This document shows positions 53,174 through 62,703 of a DNA stretch of 64,000 bases, in pieces (positions within the stretch are counted from its first letter, which is position 1; each line of letters starts with the position of its first letter). The notes beneath the pieces are model-generated. The model saw only the letters and a list, made by a program, of their open reading frames with translations, did not search any database and was not told where the DNA came from. The stretch spans positions 124,001 through 188,000 of the forward strand of contig NZ_JAOWKX010000008.1 of NCBI RefSeq assembly GCF_025751585.1, written 5' to 3'. This DNA is from Fluctibacter corallii (lineage in GTDB: Bacteria; Pseudomonadota; Gammaproteobacteria; Enterobacterales; Alteromonadaceae). The position numbers and the translations under genes are program-made.

Positions 53174-55339
53174 ATGTCTCACTACATACCGCACGGAAAT
53201 CTTCGCGTTAATGAAACGCTTCACGCCTTTATCGAAAAACAGGTACTTCCAGGAACGCACATTGAGTCCGGTACGTTTTGGTCGGGGTTTGACGCCCTAC
53301 TAGAAAAACTGATCCCAGAAAATCAACGGCTGTTAGAGCAACGTGACGCACTGCAAGCAAAGCTTGATGAGTACCACCAAACTCACCAACCTTTTAATTT
53401 TTCTGACTATAAACAGTTCTTGCTGGATATTGATTATTTGAAACCACAGCCATCGCCTTTTACGATTTCAACCGCAAATGTAGATAAAGAGATTGCTTCT
53501 ATCGCTGGCCCTCAGTTAGTGGTGCCTATTAATAATGCTCGCTATGCGATCAACGCAGCTAATGCACGTTGGGGTAGCCTGTACGATGCCGCTTATGGCA
53601 CAGATGTGATCAGCGATGAAAACGGTGCAGAAAAAACGGGCACATATAATCCGGTACGTGGACAAAAAGTTGTCGCCTTTGCCAAAACTTGGCTTGATAC
53701 CATTGCCCCGCTTAAGCAAGGCTCTCACAATGACGTCATTGAGTATCGGCTAGAAGATGAGTCTCTTGTTATATTACTAGCGAGTGGCGCTTCCACCACG
53801 TTACAAGACAGCCAGCAATTTGTGGGCTATCAGGGTGACCTTACCAATCCATCGGCAATTTTACTTCGTCACCATGGTCTGCACGCAGAAATCCAACTAG
53901 ACAAAACACATCCCATTGGCAACGCTGATGCAGCCGGGGTAAAAGATGTTTTGCTTGAGTCCGCCATTACTACCATCATGGACTGTGAAGACTCTGTCGC
54001 GGCCGTTGATGCAGAAGATAAAACCCTTGTTTACCAAAACTGGCTTGGGTTAATGAAAGGCACACTTAGCACAGAAGTGAAAAAAGGTGATAAGACATTT
54101 CGCCGAACACTGAACCCAGATCGTGATTATATTAGCCCTTCCAAGCAGACCTTTTCGCTTTCTGGCAGAAGTTTGATGTTTGTACGCAATGTAGGACATC
54201 TCATGACGTCCGACGCCATATTGTTTGATAATAAGCCCATACCCGAAGGCATCATGGACGGCGTAATTACCAGCCTGATTGCGCTTCATGATCTTAAAGG
54301 TAATAGCCAATATAACAACTCTCGTACTGGCAGCATTTATATCGTGAAGCCCAAAATGCATGGTCCAGAAGAAGTCGCCTTCAGCAATAGGTTATTTACA
54401 GATATTGAAGCGCTGCTGTCTCTGCCTAAAGATACTATAAAAATGGGGATCATGGATGAAGAACGCCGCACTAGCGTTAACCTTGCGGCTTGCATTGCAG
54501 AAGCGAAGTCTCGGGTAGTATTTATAAACACCGGCTTCTTAGACCGCACTGGCGATGAAATTCATACCTCGATGTACGCAGGCGCATTTGCACCAAAAGC
54601 AGAACTAAAACAAATGCCTTGGATCACCGCCTATGAAAAAGCCAATGTTGTCACGGGCTTAGCATCAGGTTTAGGCGGGCGCGCACAAATCGGAAAAGGC
54701 ATGTGGCCTGTACCTGATAATATGGCAGATATGATGAAGACCAAGATCGGACACCCACAATCTGGCGCAAGCACGGCATGGGTACCATCTCCCACTGCCG
54801 CAACCTTACACGCACTTCACTATCATGATGTTAATGTTGCGTCGTTACAGTCTTCACTGAAAGACACCCACTTTGACGGTATCGATGACATTCTCACAAT
54901 ACCATTGCTGAACGAAAGCACACCACTGTCAAAGGCATTCATTGAGCGCGAAATTGACAACAACGTTCAAGGTATTCTCGGTTATGTCGTGCGCTGGGTG
55001 CACCAAGGCATCGGCTGCTCAAAGGTGCCTGATATTAACCATGTTGGCCTGATGGAAGATCGCGCCACACTGCGTATTTCTAGCCAGCACTTAGCCAATT
55101 GGTTAATGCATGGCATTATTACCAAAGAGCAAGTCGAAGCAGCATTACATAAAATGGCAGCTTTGGTTGACGAACAGAATACGGCAGACAGCGAATATAA
55201 GCCGATGATGCCCAACCCAGAGGAAACGACAGCTTTTCAAGCCGCCTACGCCCTCATTTTCGAAGGTCATACACAACCCAATGGTTATACCGAGCCATTG
55301 TTGCACGCAAAACGCCGAGAGGAAAAAGCAAGCAACTAA
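53174..55339 (+). CDS. glcB: malate synthase G
   Basis: A 721-residue enzyme that joins glyoxylate and acetyl-CoA into malate. The size and content match isoform G (E. coli GlcB 723), not A: ESAITTIMDCEDSVAAVDAEDK, GRSLMFVRNVGHLMT, IYIVKPKMHGPEEVAFS, IKMGIMDEERRTSVNLAACI and FLDRTGDEIHTSM. With aceA 2 kb upstream it completes the glyoxylate shunt, so the cell can grow on acetate, fatty acids or other C2 compounds. It is followed by a bidirectional terminator. Confidence 0.96.
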   Translation: MSHYIPHGNLRVNETLHAFIEKQVLPGTHIESGTFWSGFDALLEKLIPENQRLLEQRDALQAKLDEYHQTHQPFNFSDYKQFLLDIDYLKPQPSPFTISTANVDKEIASIAGPQLVVPINNARYAINAANARWGSLYDAAYGTDVISDENGAEKTGTYNPVRGQKVVAFAKTWLDTIAPLKQGSHNDVIEYRLEDESLVILLASGASTTLQDSQQFVGYQGDLTNPSAILLRHHGLHAEIQLDKTHPIGNADAAGVKDVLLESAITTIMDCEDSVAAVDAEDKTLVYQNWLGLMKGTLSTEVKKGDKTFRRTLNPDRDYISPSKQTFSLSGRSLMFVRNVGHLMTSDAILFDNKPIPEGIMDGVITSLIALHDLKGNSQYNNSRTGSIYIVKPKMHGPEEVAFSNRLFTDIEALLSLPKDTIKMGIMDEERRTSVNLAACIAEAKSRVVFINTGFLDRTGDEIHTSMYAGAFAPKAELKQMPWITAYEKANVVTGLASGLGGRAQIGKGMWPVPDNMADMMKTKIGHPQSGASTAWVPSPTAATLHALHYHDVNVASLQSSLKDTHFDGIDDILTIPLLNESTPLSKAFIEREIDNNVQGILGYVVRWVHQGIGCSKVPDINHVGLMEDRATLRISSQHLANWLMHGIITKEQVEAALHKMAALVDEQNTADSEYKPMMPNPEETTAFQAAYALIFEGHTQPNGYTEPLLHAKRREEKASN

Positions 55340-55560
55340 CGTTCTGTTTTGATTTGATGCCGCCGCAAATAAGCAATCGCGACCTATTGTGGTCATCCCA
55401 ACCTGCTGCGGTGGCATTAAATCTACTAACTTTTACTACGGGCTCCCCACGCATTTTCCTCTCAAAGGAACCCATCCTCCTATTTGGTATTACCGAAAGT
55501 TTGTCAGTATTAAATTCAGATGCGACGCCCTTACTCAATTGGAATGCCATAGCTAAAAAC

Positions 55561-55587
55561 AAAAAACGCTCCCGAAGGAGCGTTTTT
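55561..55587. terminator. bidirectional intrinsic terminator
   Basis: AAAAAACGCTCC-CGAA-GGAGCGTTTTT lies between convergent glcB and argS, with an A tract on one side and a T tract on the other. Confidence 0.85.
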
Positions 55588-55612
55588 ACGCATATACGTT
55601 TAAAATGGCAGC

Positions 55613-57349
55613 TTACATTTTTTCCATCGTATCAATGCCAAGCAAGTCTAACCCTTTTTTCAGCGTATTGGCTGTCATCAACGCTAACTTCAAACGGCTA
55701 TTACGCACGTTCTCATCAATACTGTCTTTTAGAATCGGACAGGCTTCGTAGAAGCTCATAAACGCACTGGCTACGTCGTATAGATAGCTACACAACACAT
55801 GCGGTGTGCCTTCCGCCGTAACCTGATTTATCGCTTCAACAAATTGTAATAACTTCACCGCTAACGCATGCTCTTGTGACTCAGAAACAACAATCGATGC
55901 GCTAAGTTCGGTAGGGTTCACGCCCGCTTTTCTAACGATACTTTGAATTCGCGTGTAGGCGTACTGTAAATAAGGCGCGGTATTGCCTTCAAAGCTGAGC
56001 ATGGTGTCCCAATTAAACATGTAATCGGTGGTACGGTTTTTACTTAAATCTGCATACTTAACTGCACCAATACCCACTTTTCGTGCAACGTCTTTGCGCT
56101 CAGCGTCAGACAAATCGGACTCGCGCTTGGCCAGTAAGGTTTCTGCACGCTCAATGGCTTCATCGAGTAAATCTGCCAGCTTCACGGTGCCGCCGCTGCG
56201 GGTTTTGAAAGGCTTACCATCGCTACCAAGCATCATTCCAAATGGGCAATGCTCATAGGTTTGTTCGTCATTGATGAAGTCAGCTTTACGCGCCACAATC
56301 TCCGTTTGCTTAAAGTGCAGTGCTTGTCGAGCGTCTGTGAAGATCAACGTTCTGTTCGCATTAAGCTTCTGGCAACGGTAACGAATCGCCGCTAAATCGG
56401 TCGTCGCATATAAATATCCGCCACCCGACTTTTGAATAATGTAAACAGCAGGGTTACCCTCTTTGTCAGCCAGCTCAGGTAAAAACACCACTTGTGCTCC
56501 CTGATCTTCCACTGCGAGGCCTTTTTCTTTCAAAATAGCGACGACATTGGCTAAATCATCGTTGTAGGCACTTTCCCCCATCACGTGTTCACGCGTGAGG
56601 CTTACATTCAGTTTGTCGTAAACTTCTTCACTGTGGGCAATCGAAACATCAATGAACTTTTCCCACAGCTTCGCACAGTCCGGATCGCCACTTTGAAGTT
56701 TCACCACATATTCACGGGCGCGGTCAGCGAATCCGTCTTCATCGTCAAAGCGTACTTTGGCTTCGCGATAAAAATCTTCCAAGTCAGAAAGCGCGGTTTC
56801 CGCCACTTCGTTGGCATTCAGTTTATCGCTCAAATGCGCCAGCAACATACCAAACTGCGTGCCCCAATCGCCCATATGATTTTGGCGAATCACCTTGTTC
56901 CCCATGAACTCTAGTGTTTTTGCTACCGCATCACCGATAATGGTTGAACGAAGGTGGCCTACGTGCATTTCTTTGGCAAGATTTGGCGATGAATAGTCAA
57001 TTACCACGATATCATTTGCAGTTTGCTCAATATTCAGTCTTGCGTCGTTAAGTGCACGGTCAAGCTGCGTTCCCATCCATTCGGATTTAAGGTGAATATT
57101 GATAAACCCAGGGCCAGCAATTTCAAGCTTAGATGCAACGTCGTCAAGCGATACTGCTTCCACAATTTTTTCAGCGATATCGCGAGGCTTTGCTTTTAAT
57201 ACTTTTGCCAATGCCATGGCGCCATTAAATTGATACTCACCAAATTCAGGGCGTGTGCTTTTGCTCAAAGGAGCCGGTGAATCTTCTGGTGCACCAATGG
57301 CAGCCAATGCCGTTTTAAATCTTTCTAACAGTAACGTATGTAAGTTCAT
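55613..57349 (-). CDS. argS: arginyl-tRNA synthetase
   Basis: A 578-residue class I synthetase. It shows the Arg-specific N-terminal domain ([13 protein letters not shown]), the HIGH-type motif [12 protein letters not shown], the [14 protein letters not shown] segment and a C-terminal DALR anticodon-binding domain ([16 protein letters not shown] and [17 protein letters not shown]). There is no true [20 protein letters not shown] takes that place, as is normal in ArgRS. Length matches the E. coli enzyme (577). Confidence 0.97.
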   Translation of the reverse strand: MNLHTLLLERFKTALAAIGAPEDSPAPLSKSTRPEFGEYQFNGAMALAKVLKAKPRDIAEKIVEAVSLDDVASKLEIAGPGFINIHLKSEWMGTQLDRALNDARLNIEQTANDIVVIDYSSPNLAKEMHVGHLRSTIIGDAVAKTLEFMGNKVIRQNHMGDWGTQFGMLLAHLSDKLNANEVAETALSDLEDFYREAKVRFDDEDGFADRAREYVVKLQSGDPDCAKLWEKFIDVSIAHSEEVYDKLNVSLTREHVMGESAYNDDLANVVAILKEKGLAVEDQGAQVVFLPELADKEGNPAVYIIQKSGGGYLYATTDLAAIRYRCQKLNANRTLIFTDARQALHFKQTEIVARKADFINDEQTYEHCPFGMMLGSDGKPFKTRSGGTVKLADLLDEAIERAETLLAKRESDLSDAERKDVARKVGIGAVKYADLSKNRTTDYMFNWDTMLSFEGNTAPYLQYAYTRIQSIVRKAGVNPTELSASIVVSESQEHALAVKLLQFVEAINQVTAEGTPHVLCSYLYDVASAFMSFYEACPILKDSIDENVRNSRLKLALMTANTLKKGLDLLGIDTMEKM

Positions 57350-57436
57350 ATTATGTTTAACTTATTGTATTCGTTTCAATATATTGAGGTTACGTAATCC
57401 ACTTTACGATGCAGACTGAGTAACACTAGCCGTACA

Positions 57437-59017
57437 CTAATGCTCGCGCGTCTTCAAAAATTCAATTTCAGGGTAGCGCTCTTGTGCTAGCTGTAAATTC
57501 ACCATGGTTGGGGCGATGTAAGTAAGATTGTCACCACCGTCTAATGCCAAGTTACTTTCAGCTTTACGGCGGAATTCATCAAGCTTTTTCTCGTCTTTCG
57601 AGTAAACCCAACGCGCGGTACTCACGCTAACATGCTCATAGATTGCATCTACGTTATATTCTGCTTTTAAGCGCGCAACCACCACGTCAAACTGAAGCAC
57701 CCCAACCGCCCCAACAATAAGATCGTTGTTCATTAATGGACGAAATACCTGAACGGCACCTTCTTCCGATAGCTGAATAAGCCCTTTTTGCAATTGCTTT
57801 TGTTTAAGCGGATCTTTAAGGCGAATACGCTTAAATAATTCAGGGGCAAAATTAGGAATTCCCGTGAAGCGGAATTTCTCACCGCCAGTAAAGGTGTCGC
57901 CAATTTGAATTGAGCCATGGTTATGCAAGCCAATAATATCGCCAGCATACGCCTCTTCTAGCAACTCACGGTCGCCAGCCAAAAAGGTTAACGCATCTGA
58001 AATGCGTACGTCTTTGCCGATACGGGTTTGGTGCATTTTCATGCCCTTTTCGTATTTGCCCGACACAATTCGGCAAAAAGCAATACGGTCGCGATGCTTT
58101 GGATCCATGTTGGCCTGAATTTTAAATACAAAGCCACTGAAGGTGGATTCTTCTGGCTCTACAAATCGCTCTGACGAATCACGCCCTAGCGGTTTAGGTG
58201 CCCAATCAACCAACCCGTCAAGCATATGATCAACACCGAAGTTACCCAGTGCTGTGCCAAAGAATACAGGCGTAAGTTCACCTTTTAAAAACTCTTCTTG
58301 GTCGAATTCGTGAGATGCCCCTTGCACCAATTCGAGCATATCGCGCAATTCGTCAGCATAACTACCGATGGCTTCATCAAGCTCTGGATTGTCTAACCCT
58401 TTGATGATTTTGCTGTCTTGAATGGTGTGACCCTGACCCGTTTTGTACAAAATGGTCTCGTCACGCAGCAAATGGTACACCCCTTTAAATTCTTTACCCA
58501 TGCCAATTGGCCAAGTAATCGGGGCGCATTTAATTTTTAGTACCTCTTCAACTTCATCAAGCAACTCAATCGGGTCACGAATATCGCGGTCAAGCTTGTT
58601 CATAAACGTGATAATCGGGGTGTCTCGTAAACGCGTCACGTCCATCAACTTGATGGTACGATCCTCTACCCCTTTGGCAGAATCAATCACCATCAAGCAC
58701 GAATCTACCGCCGTCAAGGTGCGGTAGGTATCTTCTGAGAAGTCTTCGTGCCCAGGCGTATCCAGAAGATTAACCAACTCATCGCGATAAGGAAACTGCA
58801 TCACAGACGTGGTAACAGAAATACCACGCTCTTTTTCCATTTCCATCCAGTCAGACTTTGCGTGCTGACCTGACTTTTTCCCCTTTACTGTACCCGCCAC
58901 CTGAAGTGCCTTTCCGAAAAGCAATACTTTTTCAGTAATGGTGGTTTTACCTGCATCCGGGTGCGAGATAATCGCAAAGGTACGACGTTTGTTAATTTCT
59001 TTAGTTATATGAGACAT
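57437..59017 (-). CDS. prfC: peptide chain release factor 3
   Basis: About 526 residues from [30 protein letters not shown]. It is a translational GTPase with P-loop [38 protein letters not shown] (switch I), [14 protein letters not shown] (G3) and MNKLDRD (G4), ending with the RF3 C-terminal domain. It frees RF1/RF2 from the ribosome after termination. The frame is open to 59101, but the ATG at 59017 fits the family. Promoter with a perfect -10 lies about 70 bases upstream. Confidence 0.96.
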   Translation of the reverse strand: MSHITKEINKRRTFAIISHPDAGKTTITEKVLLFGKALQVAGTVKGKKSGQHAKSDWMEMEKERGISVTTSVMQFPYRDELVNLLDTPGHEDFSEDTYRTLTAVDSCLMVIDSAKGVEDRTIKLMDVTRLRDTPIITFMNKLDRDIRDPIELLDEVEEVLKIKCAPITWPIGMGKEFKGVYHLLRDETILYKTGQGHTIQDSKIIKGLDNPELDEAIGSYADELRDMLELVQGASHEFDQEEFLKGELTPVFFGTALGNFGVDHMLDGLVDWAPKPLGRDSSERFVEPEESTFSGFVFKIQANMDPKHRDRIAFCRIVSGKYEKGMKMHQTRIGKDVRISDALTFLAGDRELLEEAYAGDIIGLHNHGSIQIGDTFTGGEKFRFTGIPNFAPELFKRIRLKDPLKQKQLQKGLIQLSEEGAVQVFRPLMNNDLIVGAVGVLQFDVVVARLKAEYNVDAIYEHVSVSTARWVYSKDEKKLDEFRRKAESNLALDGGDNLTYIAPTMVNLQLAQERYPEIEFLKTREH

Positions 59018-59084
59018 GAACCTGACAGAGGCCTTTTCTATTACGCGGTGTGACGAGCAAACACCTAGATTAAAAATTTGCCGG

Positions 59085-59113
59085 ATTATACCTGTTTTCA
59101 CCTTTACGAAAAA
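59085..59113 (-). promoter_or_regulatory. prfC promoter
   Basis: On the minus strand TATAAT (59090-59085) is preceded by a 17-base spacer and TTTTTC (59113-59108). The -10 is perfect, the -35 weak. Confidence 0.5.
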
Positions 59114-59441
59114 GGGCGTAAAAACGGCTTTTTAATAAAACTGTACGGCAATAAAAATAGGTTAGCGGGCAGGTGATTTTATCTTTCCCCCACATTTTCT
59201 GTGCACTTGTGCAGTATCGCTCTTACTTTCTTCATTCGGCAGGCACCTCGCCTGACTCATTTGTACCACTCAATTAAAGCAACAACATACCGTATATAAC
59301 GCGTATTTTTATTGTTACCAAGATACGAACAACCCAACAAATATATGAGGCGAAATTTACATTTTCTCCCTACGGCCCGTGCTGATGAGGATAAACCTCC
59401 TACGTAAATGACATTTTTCTTACAAGAATAACGATTTTTTA
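59114..59441. other. intergenic stretch without visible gene
   Basis: About 330 bases between prfC and the XRE regulator. Both strands hold only very short frames (for example 20 codons from 59345) without a convincing ribosome site. Nothing recognisable as RNA was seen. Confidence 0.5.
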
Positions 59442-59470
59442 TTTACTCAAAGGACAAAATCACCTATAGT
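59442..59470 (+). promoter_or_regulatory. promoter of the XRE-regulator gene
   Basis: TTTACT (59442-59447), 17-base spacer, TATAGT (59465-59470), about 64 bases upstream of the start codon. Confidence 0.55.
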
Positions 59471-59476
59471 CGAAGT

Positions 59477-59514
59477 GTAAATTTTTTTACCGAAGTACAG
59501 CAGTACAAATTTAC
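59477..59514. promoter_or_regulatory. inverted repeats in the XRE-regulator leader
   Basis: GTAAA-TTTT-TTTAC (59477-59490) lies about at the transcription start. GTAAATTT (59477-59484) is repeated inverted as AAATTTAC (59507-59514). Between them AGTAC occurs twice. This fits a self-regulating operator for the HTH protein. Confidence 0.4.
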
Positions 59515-59533
59515 TAATAAGTGGAACCAACAC

Positions 59534-59800
59534 ATGTCACGTAGAAAAAAGTTTAGCGGCGCACAATTACGTGCCCTACGGAAGGAATCCGGCTATACAC
59601 AGGAAGAACTTGCATTGCGTGTAGGAATTAGCCGAGAAACCGTTTCCGCCATCGAAAACGAAAAACCAGAAACCATGAGCGCGATTGGCGTGGAAGTGAT
59701 CAGCAAGTGGTGGTCGGTGTGCAGACAAAAAGCCTCAGAACAAACACGAGAATCATTTTTTAGCACTGTGATGGAGTATTTCGGATTTAATCACAGCTAA
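59534..59800 (+). CDS. XRE-family helix-turn-helix regulator
   Basis: An 88-residue protein with the Cro/C1-type fold: QLRALRKESGYTQEELALRVGISRETVSAIENEKPETM, where ALRVGISRETVSAIEN is the helix-turn-helix. A WWSVCRQKASEQTRESF tail follows. It probably controls itself and the membrane protein gene, which begins directly at the base after its stop. An intrinsic terminator lies just inside that next gene. Confidence 0.85.
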   Translation: MSRRKKFSGAQLRALRKESGYTQEELALRVGISRETVSAIENEKPETMSAIGVEVISKWWSVCRQKASEQTRESFFSTVMEYFGFNHS

Positions 59801-60517
59801 ATGTTATTCTCGCTGTACGGCCAAAAAATCCTAACAGCCCTCTTTGGAGGGCTTTTTATCGCGCTCGGCGTTTATACGTTTGACGACGCCGTTCTCTTTG
59901 ATCGTATCTCAATATTTATTCTGCTTTTCGTAGCCATATTATGCCGAAAGGACGTAAATGTTCTGGGGGTTGTATTAATCTTTATTGCCGGTAGGTTATT
60001 AGACGAAACGGCATGGAACATTATGCTAGCGTCTGGAGCATACGGCTCAAAATTTATATTTTACGCTTTAGCTGCATTCATTTTCTTTTTCACTAAATAC
60101 GATAGATTTAGTTACTGCTTGATTACAGCTCTTCTGCTTAGCATCAGTATTGATATTTTCACTCTAGTCAAGCAAGGTACCGAATTAAACATCCAATGGT
60201 ATATATTTCAAATAACACTAGTATTGACACAGCGTCACTGTCTGCTATATCGCCTTCCTTACACTGAAAGCTTGTATCCCAAAGAAACAAGATCTCTTCA
60301 TGTTGATTGGCAGTTATATAAGGCCGAAGGTATCGCAATCTTACTATTGACCGCCATGGTAATAGAATACTTTATTAGGCATATTTTCCAACTTTCAGAT
60401 TTTGTTTACATATATAACGCATTCGCCCATTTAAACTCAATAATATTAATTTATATAATTTGGTGCATCTTCAACCAGAGCTATAAGATACTTTTATCTA
60501 ATGTAAAAGCCTTCTAG
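59801..60517 (+). CDS. hypothetical six-to-seven-helix membrane protein
   Basis: A 238-residue, very hydrophobic protein (MLFSLYGQKILTALFGGLFIALGVYTF...). Helices lie at about 10-28, 32-46, 52-66, 80-97, 105-122, 180-198 and 215-232. A central cytosolic or periplasmic stretch (about 140-170, RHCLLYRLPYTESLYPKETRSLHVDW) is basic and aromatic. No family recognised. AT-rich codon use differs from neighbours. The first codons include a terminator-like hairpin, and the start directly abuts the HTH gene stop, so it may be read by attenuated readthrough. An alternative start further downstream cannot be excluded. Confidence 0.6.
   Translation: MLFSLYGQKILTALFGGLFIALGVYTFDDAVLFDRISIFILLFVAILCRKDVNVLGVVLIFIAGRLLDETAWNIMLASGAYGSKFIFYALAAFIFFFTKYDRFSYCLITALLLSISIDIFTLVKQGTELNIQWYIFQITLVLTQRHCLLYRLPYTESLYPKETRSLHVDWQLYKAEGIAILLLTAMVIEYFIRHIFQLSDFVYIYNAFAHLNSIILIYIIWCIFNQSYKILLSNVKAF
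59836..59857 (+). terminator. intrinsic terminator inside the start of the membrane-protein gene
   Basis: AGCCCTC / GAGGGCT stem with TTTG loop followed by five T. It lies 36 bases after the regulator stop, a normal place to end that gene's mRNA, but within the following frame. Confidence 0.65.
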
Positions 60518-60598
60518 CTGTGCCTCTTTAATTTCACTTTCAATCTCAAAACAATTATGATGATTCCGTGGGATAACCACAAAGGAGAGAGAGAGAAA

Positions 60599-60787
60599 AT
60601 GAAGAAATATAAACAAGCAATAGTACCTTTAATTGGATTAACCTTGCTATTGAGTACTGAAAGTTTAGCTAACGGTGGCAATAAACAAGTCCCACCAGAT
60701 GACCAACAGGGCAGCCAAAGCAAAGCGCCGCCGACGGACTTCTTGAAAAAACTAGAAGAACTATTAAATCCTACGGGAAGTAATTAG
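60599..60787 (+). CDS. small secreted protein, 62 residues
   Basis: From the ATG at 60599 (GGAG and GAGAGAG just before) the product starts MKKYKQAIVPLIGLTLLLST, a Sec signal peptide with likely cleavage after SLA. The mature 38 residues are hydrophilic: a Gln/Pro/Asp-rich part (VPPDDQQGSQSKAPP), then FLKKLEELLNPTGSN, a short amphipathic helix. It has its own intrinsic terminator. Function unknown. It follows the membrane-protein gene by 81 bases, so the two could be partners. Confidence 0.7.
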   Translation: MKKYKQAIVPLIGLTLLLSTESLANGGNKQVPPDDQQGSQSKAPPTDFLKKLEELLNPTGSN

Positions 60788-60798
60788 TCCTTACGCTA

Positions 60799-60821
60799 GG
60801 CGCAGTTTCTGCGCCTTTTTT
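60799..60821 (+). terminator. intrinsic terminator
   Basis: GGCGCAG / CTGCGCC with TTT loop and six T, 11 bases after the small secreted protein gene. Confidence 0.85.
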
Positions 60822-61036
60822 GTTATTTTTTCCCACCAAAATCAAACTTTAACCCCTTCAAATTCAACAACTTACGCACTTTAGAATGTTTTTTTTACCA
60901 TGTGGAGCACAATCCACAAACCTTATCATACACTTTCATCATCGAATAAAGCGACCAAGGGTTTAACTTCGGGTTGACCACCCTTAGCACCTCAGGTTGC
61001 ACTAAGTTTCATGTGACCATGACTAAGGAACTCAAT

Positions 61037-61261
61037 ATGTACATTACAGGCTCAGATTTAAGAAAAATGCGCTTAGAAGCTGGTTTAACAACAGTTCAGA
61101 TGGCAAAGCTAGCTGATGTGAAAACTCGTAAAACTTATGAAAACTGGGAAAAAAATGTAGGTACACCTAACATGAACCAGTTCATCGCTATGTGCACAGG
61201 ATGTAACGTAAATTCTTCTGCGATGGTTAAGATGGCCATCGACAGAGCGGCAGTGGCGTAA
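61037..61261 (+). CDS. small helix-turn-helix protein
   Basis: About 74 residues starting MYITGSDLRKMRLEAGLTTVQMAKLADVKTRKTYENWEKN. The order matches a Cro/XRE-type DNA-binding fold, with AGLTTVQMAKLADVKTRKTYENWE as helix-turn-helix. ATG 61037 has AAGGA eight bases upstream; the frame is open 21 codons earlier. It may be a phage-derived or accessory regulator. It lies alone, with about 215 gene-free bases on the left and 151 on the right. Confidence 0.75.
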   Translation: MYITGSDLRKMRLEAGLTTVQMAKLADVKTRKTYENWEKNVGTPNMNQFIAMCTGCNVNSSAMVKMAIDRAAVA

Positions 61262-61412
61262 TCTGCCTGACCTTTTCAATCGGAAGCTCACACTGCCGTT
61301 GAAACTGCTCGGTCAGACTCCCTTGCTGACCGGGTAGACTTAACACCCAATCCATCTTGTAGGTGGCTTGTAACCTATTTTTCATCTCATATCACAATGC
61401 TAACAAGCGCGG

Positions 61413-61913
61413 TCAGTCGGTTAACGATAATTTCATGATCACGGCGTCTTCTTTGCCAGTCACACCGTCTTCTCCGTTTCTAGTGCTTGATATCGTGTAG
61501 TAGCCTTTACGCACCTCTATTTCCTCAAAACCTTTTTTCATGTAAAGCGAAATAGCAGCCTGATTGGATGCCCTGACTTCTAACCAGATCGCTTGACATT
61601 GCAGTTGACGACAGCGCGCCAAAAAAGCGTCGAGCAATTGCTCACCATACCCTTTCCCACGGTAATCCTGCGCAATACCAATATCCATCAATGTAACTTC
61701 ACCGACAACATTCAACCCTATGTAATAGCCTGCTATGAATGATTCGGCGGTGGTGTCACTTGCTTTTTGCTCACTTACACTCAATGCAGCAGCAAAATAG
61801 GGCGGCGTGGTGCAATCTGTGAAAGTAGACAACGACCACGGATTGCTGTGGCATTGCACATGCAAATTATACATTTGCACAATGTGCTTTTCAGATAACG
61901 TAGTGATCAACAT
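61413..61913 (-). CDS. rimI: ribosomal protein S18-alanine N-acetyltransferase
   Basis: A 166-residue GNAT acetyltransferase. The acetyl-CoA-binding motif is DIGIAQDYRGKGYGEQLLDAFLARC, with WLEVRASNQAAISLYMKKGFEEIEVRKGYY typical of RimI. Next to the holD-like gene, the same order as in E. coli. It acetylates the N-terminus of protein S18. It is slightly longer than E. coli RimI (148), with an acidic insertion near the C-terminus. Confidence 0.92.
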   Translation of the reverse strand: MLITTLSEKHIVQMYNLHVQCHSNPWSLSTFTDCTTPPYFAAALSVSEQKASDTTAESFIAGYYIGLNVVGEVTLMDIGIAQDYRGKGYGEQLLDAFLARCRQLQCQAIWLEVRASNQAAISLYMKKGFEEIEVRKGYYTISSTRNGEDGVTGKEDAVIMKLSLTD

Positions 61914-61925
61914 TTGAATACTATT

Positions 61926-62453
61926 TTATATAGACTGGAGCTGCTGCCAAAGGCGCTTTTTATCTGTTGCGGTTAATCCCGTATCGCTTAAAACAAACTG
62001 CGCCGGAACGTGAGCAACCGTATTCGTCGTGGTGAGTTTATCTTTTAAGAGCACCCATCCCACATCAGTATATTTTTCATATACCGACGCTAAAGAAACA
62101 GACGCATCAAATACCAGATCAGAGTGAGTCAACGATGTACATAGCATTAAATCTTGTAATAACCATGGAGGTAACTCAGAGGCATCAAATAAACACAGTG
62201 GCTTGCCACCTAATGATAGTTTTGATGTATCTGTTGCCACTGACGAATCGCCATCCACTTGCGAGACACTACTCTGCGTTGCATGACTATCGCCAATGTC
62301 AGCGTTTAAGCTCGCTGGAGACGAGTTAGCAGGTGATTCACTCTCATTCAGCGTCACTTGCAACGGTATATCATCGCGATAAACCCATGACTGAATACCC
62401 AGCTGAGATAACACAGCGCGTTGATACGAATTTAAATGACTTGATGTTTTCAT
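61926..62453 (-). CDS. holD: DNA polymerase III psi subunit-like protein
   Basis: About 175 residues starting MKTSSHLNSYQRAVLSQLGIQSWVYR. N-terminal and C-terminal parts match HolD (LNxYQRxxLxxLGIxxW, then a nucleotide-binding-like Rossmann part up to KKRLWQQLQSI). Between them, about residues 36-75, lies a Ser/Asp-rich low-complexity insert not usual in HolD. The longer frame to 62537 runs into the tRNA-Trp gene and is rejected. Adjacent rimI supports the call. Confidence 0.8.
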   Translation of the reverse strand: MKTSSHLNSYQRAVLSQLGIQSWVYRDDIPLQVTLNESESPANSSPASLNADIGDSHATQSSVSQVDGDSSVATDTSKLSLGGKPLCLFDASELPPWLLQDLMLCTSLTHSDLVFDASVSLASVYEKYTDVGWVLLKDKLTTTNTVAHVPAQFVLSDTGLTATDKKRLWQQLQSI

Positions 62454-62476
62454 GCGAGTAAGCATAACAGATAAAG

Positions 62477-62553
62477 TGGCAGGGGTGGAGGGACTCGAAC
62501 CCCCAACCATCGGTTTTGGAGACCGCTGTTCTACCAATTGGAACTACACCCCT
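62477..62553 (-). tRNA. trpT: tRNA-Trp (anticodon CCA)
   Basis: Read on the minus strand, AGGGGTG (62553-62547) pairs with CACCCCT (62487-62481), a discriminator G follows at 62480, and CCA is encoded (62479-62477). The D arm GTTC...GAAC, an anticodon loop CTCCAAA on a CGGT/ACCG stem, and the T-loop GGTTCGAGTCCC are intact. The anticodon CCA reads UGG, tryptophan. Confidence 0.97.
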
Positions 62554-62568
62554 GCGGAAGAAGGCTGC

Positions 62569-62596
62569 ATTATACCCATGCTAATGCAAAGGTAAA
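62569..62596 (-). promoter_or_regulatory. promoter of tRNA-Trp
   Basis: On the minus strand TTTACC (62596-62591), 16-base spacer, TATAAT (62574-62569), about 15 bases ahead of the tRNA 5' end. Confidence 0.65.
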
Positions 62597-62703
62597 GTGC
62601 TTTTATGCATAAAATGTTTTATATGAACACTTTATGTGCAAACTGTATGAATATCGGCTTATCCGAAGGTTAAATCAGCCCTCAACGCTAATATTGCCCG
62701 GTT

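Noticed and set aside
55354..55761. 135-codon plus-strand frame after glcB
   Set aside because: It runs through the bidirectional terminator and into argS on the opposite strand; the product is not protein-like.
59018..59101. N-terminal extension of prfC
   Set aside because: The 28 extra residues are not part of RF3, and the promoter -10 at 59,085-59,090 lies inside the extension.
62454..62537. N-terminal extension of the HolD-like frame
   Set aside because: The first residues are encoded by the tRNA-Trp gene itself, so the ATG at 62,453 is the real start.
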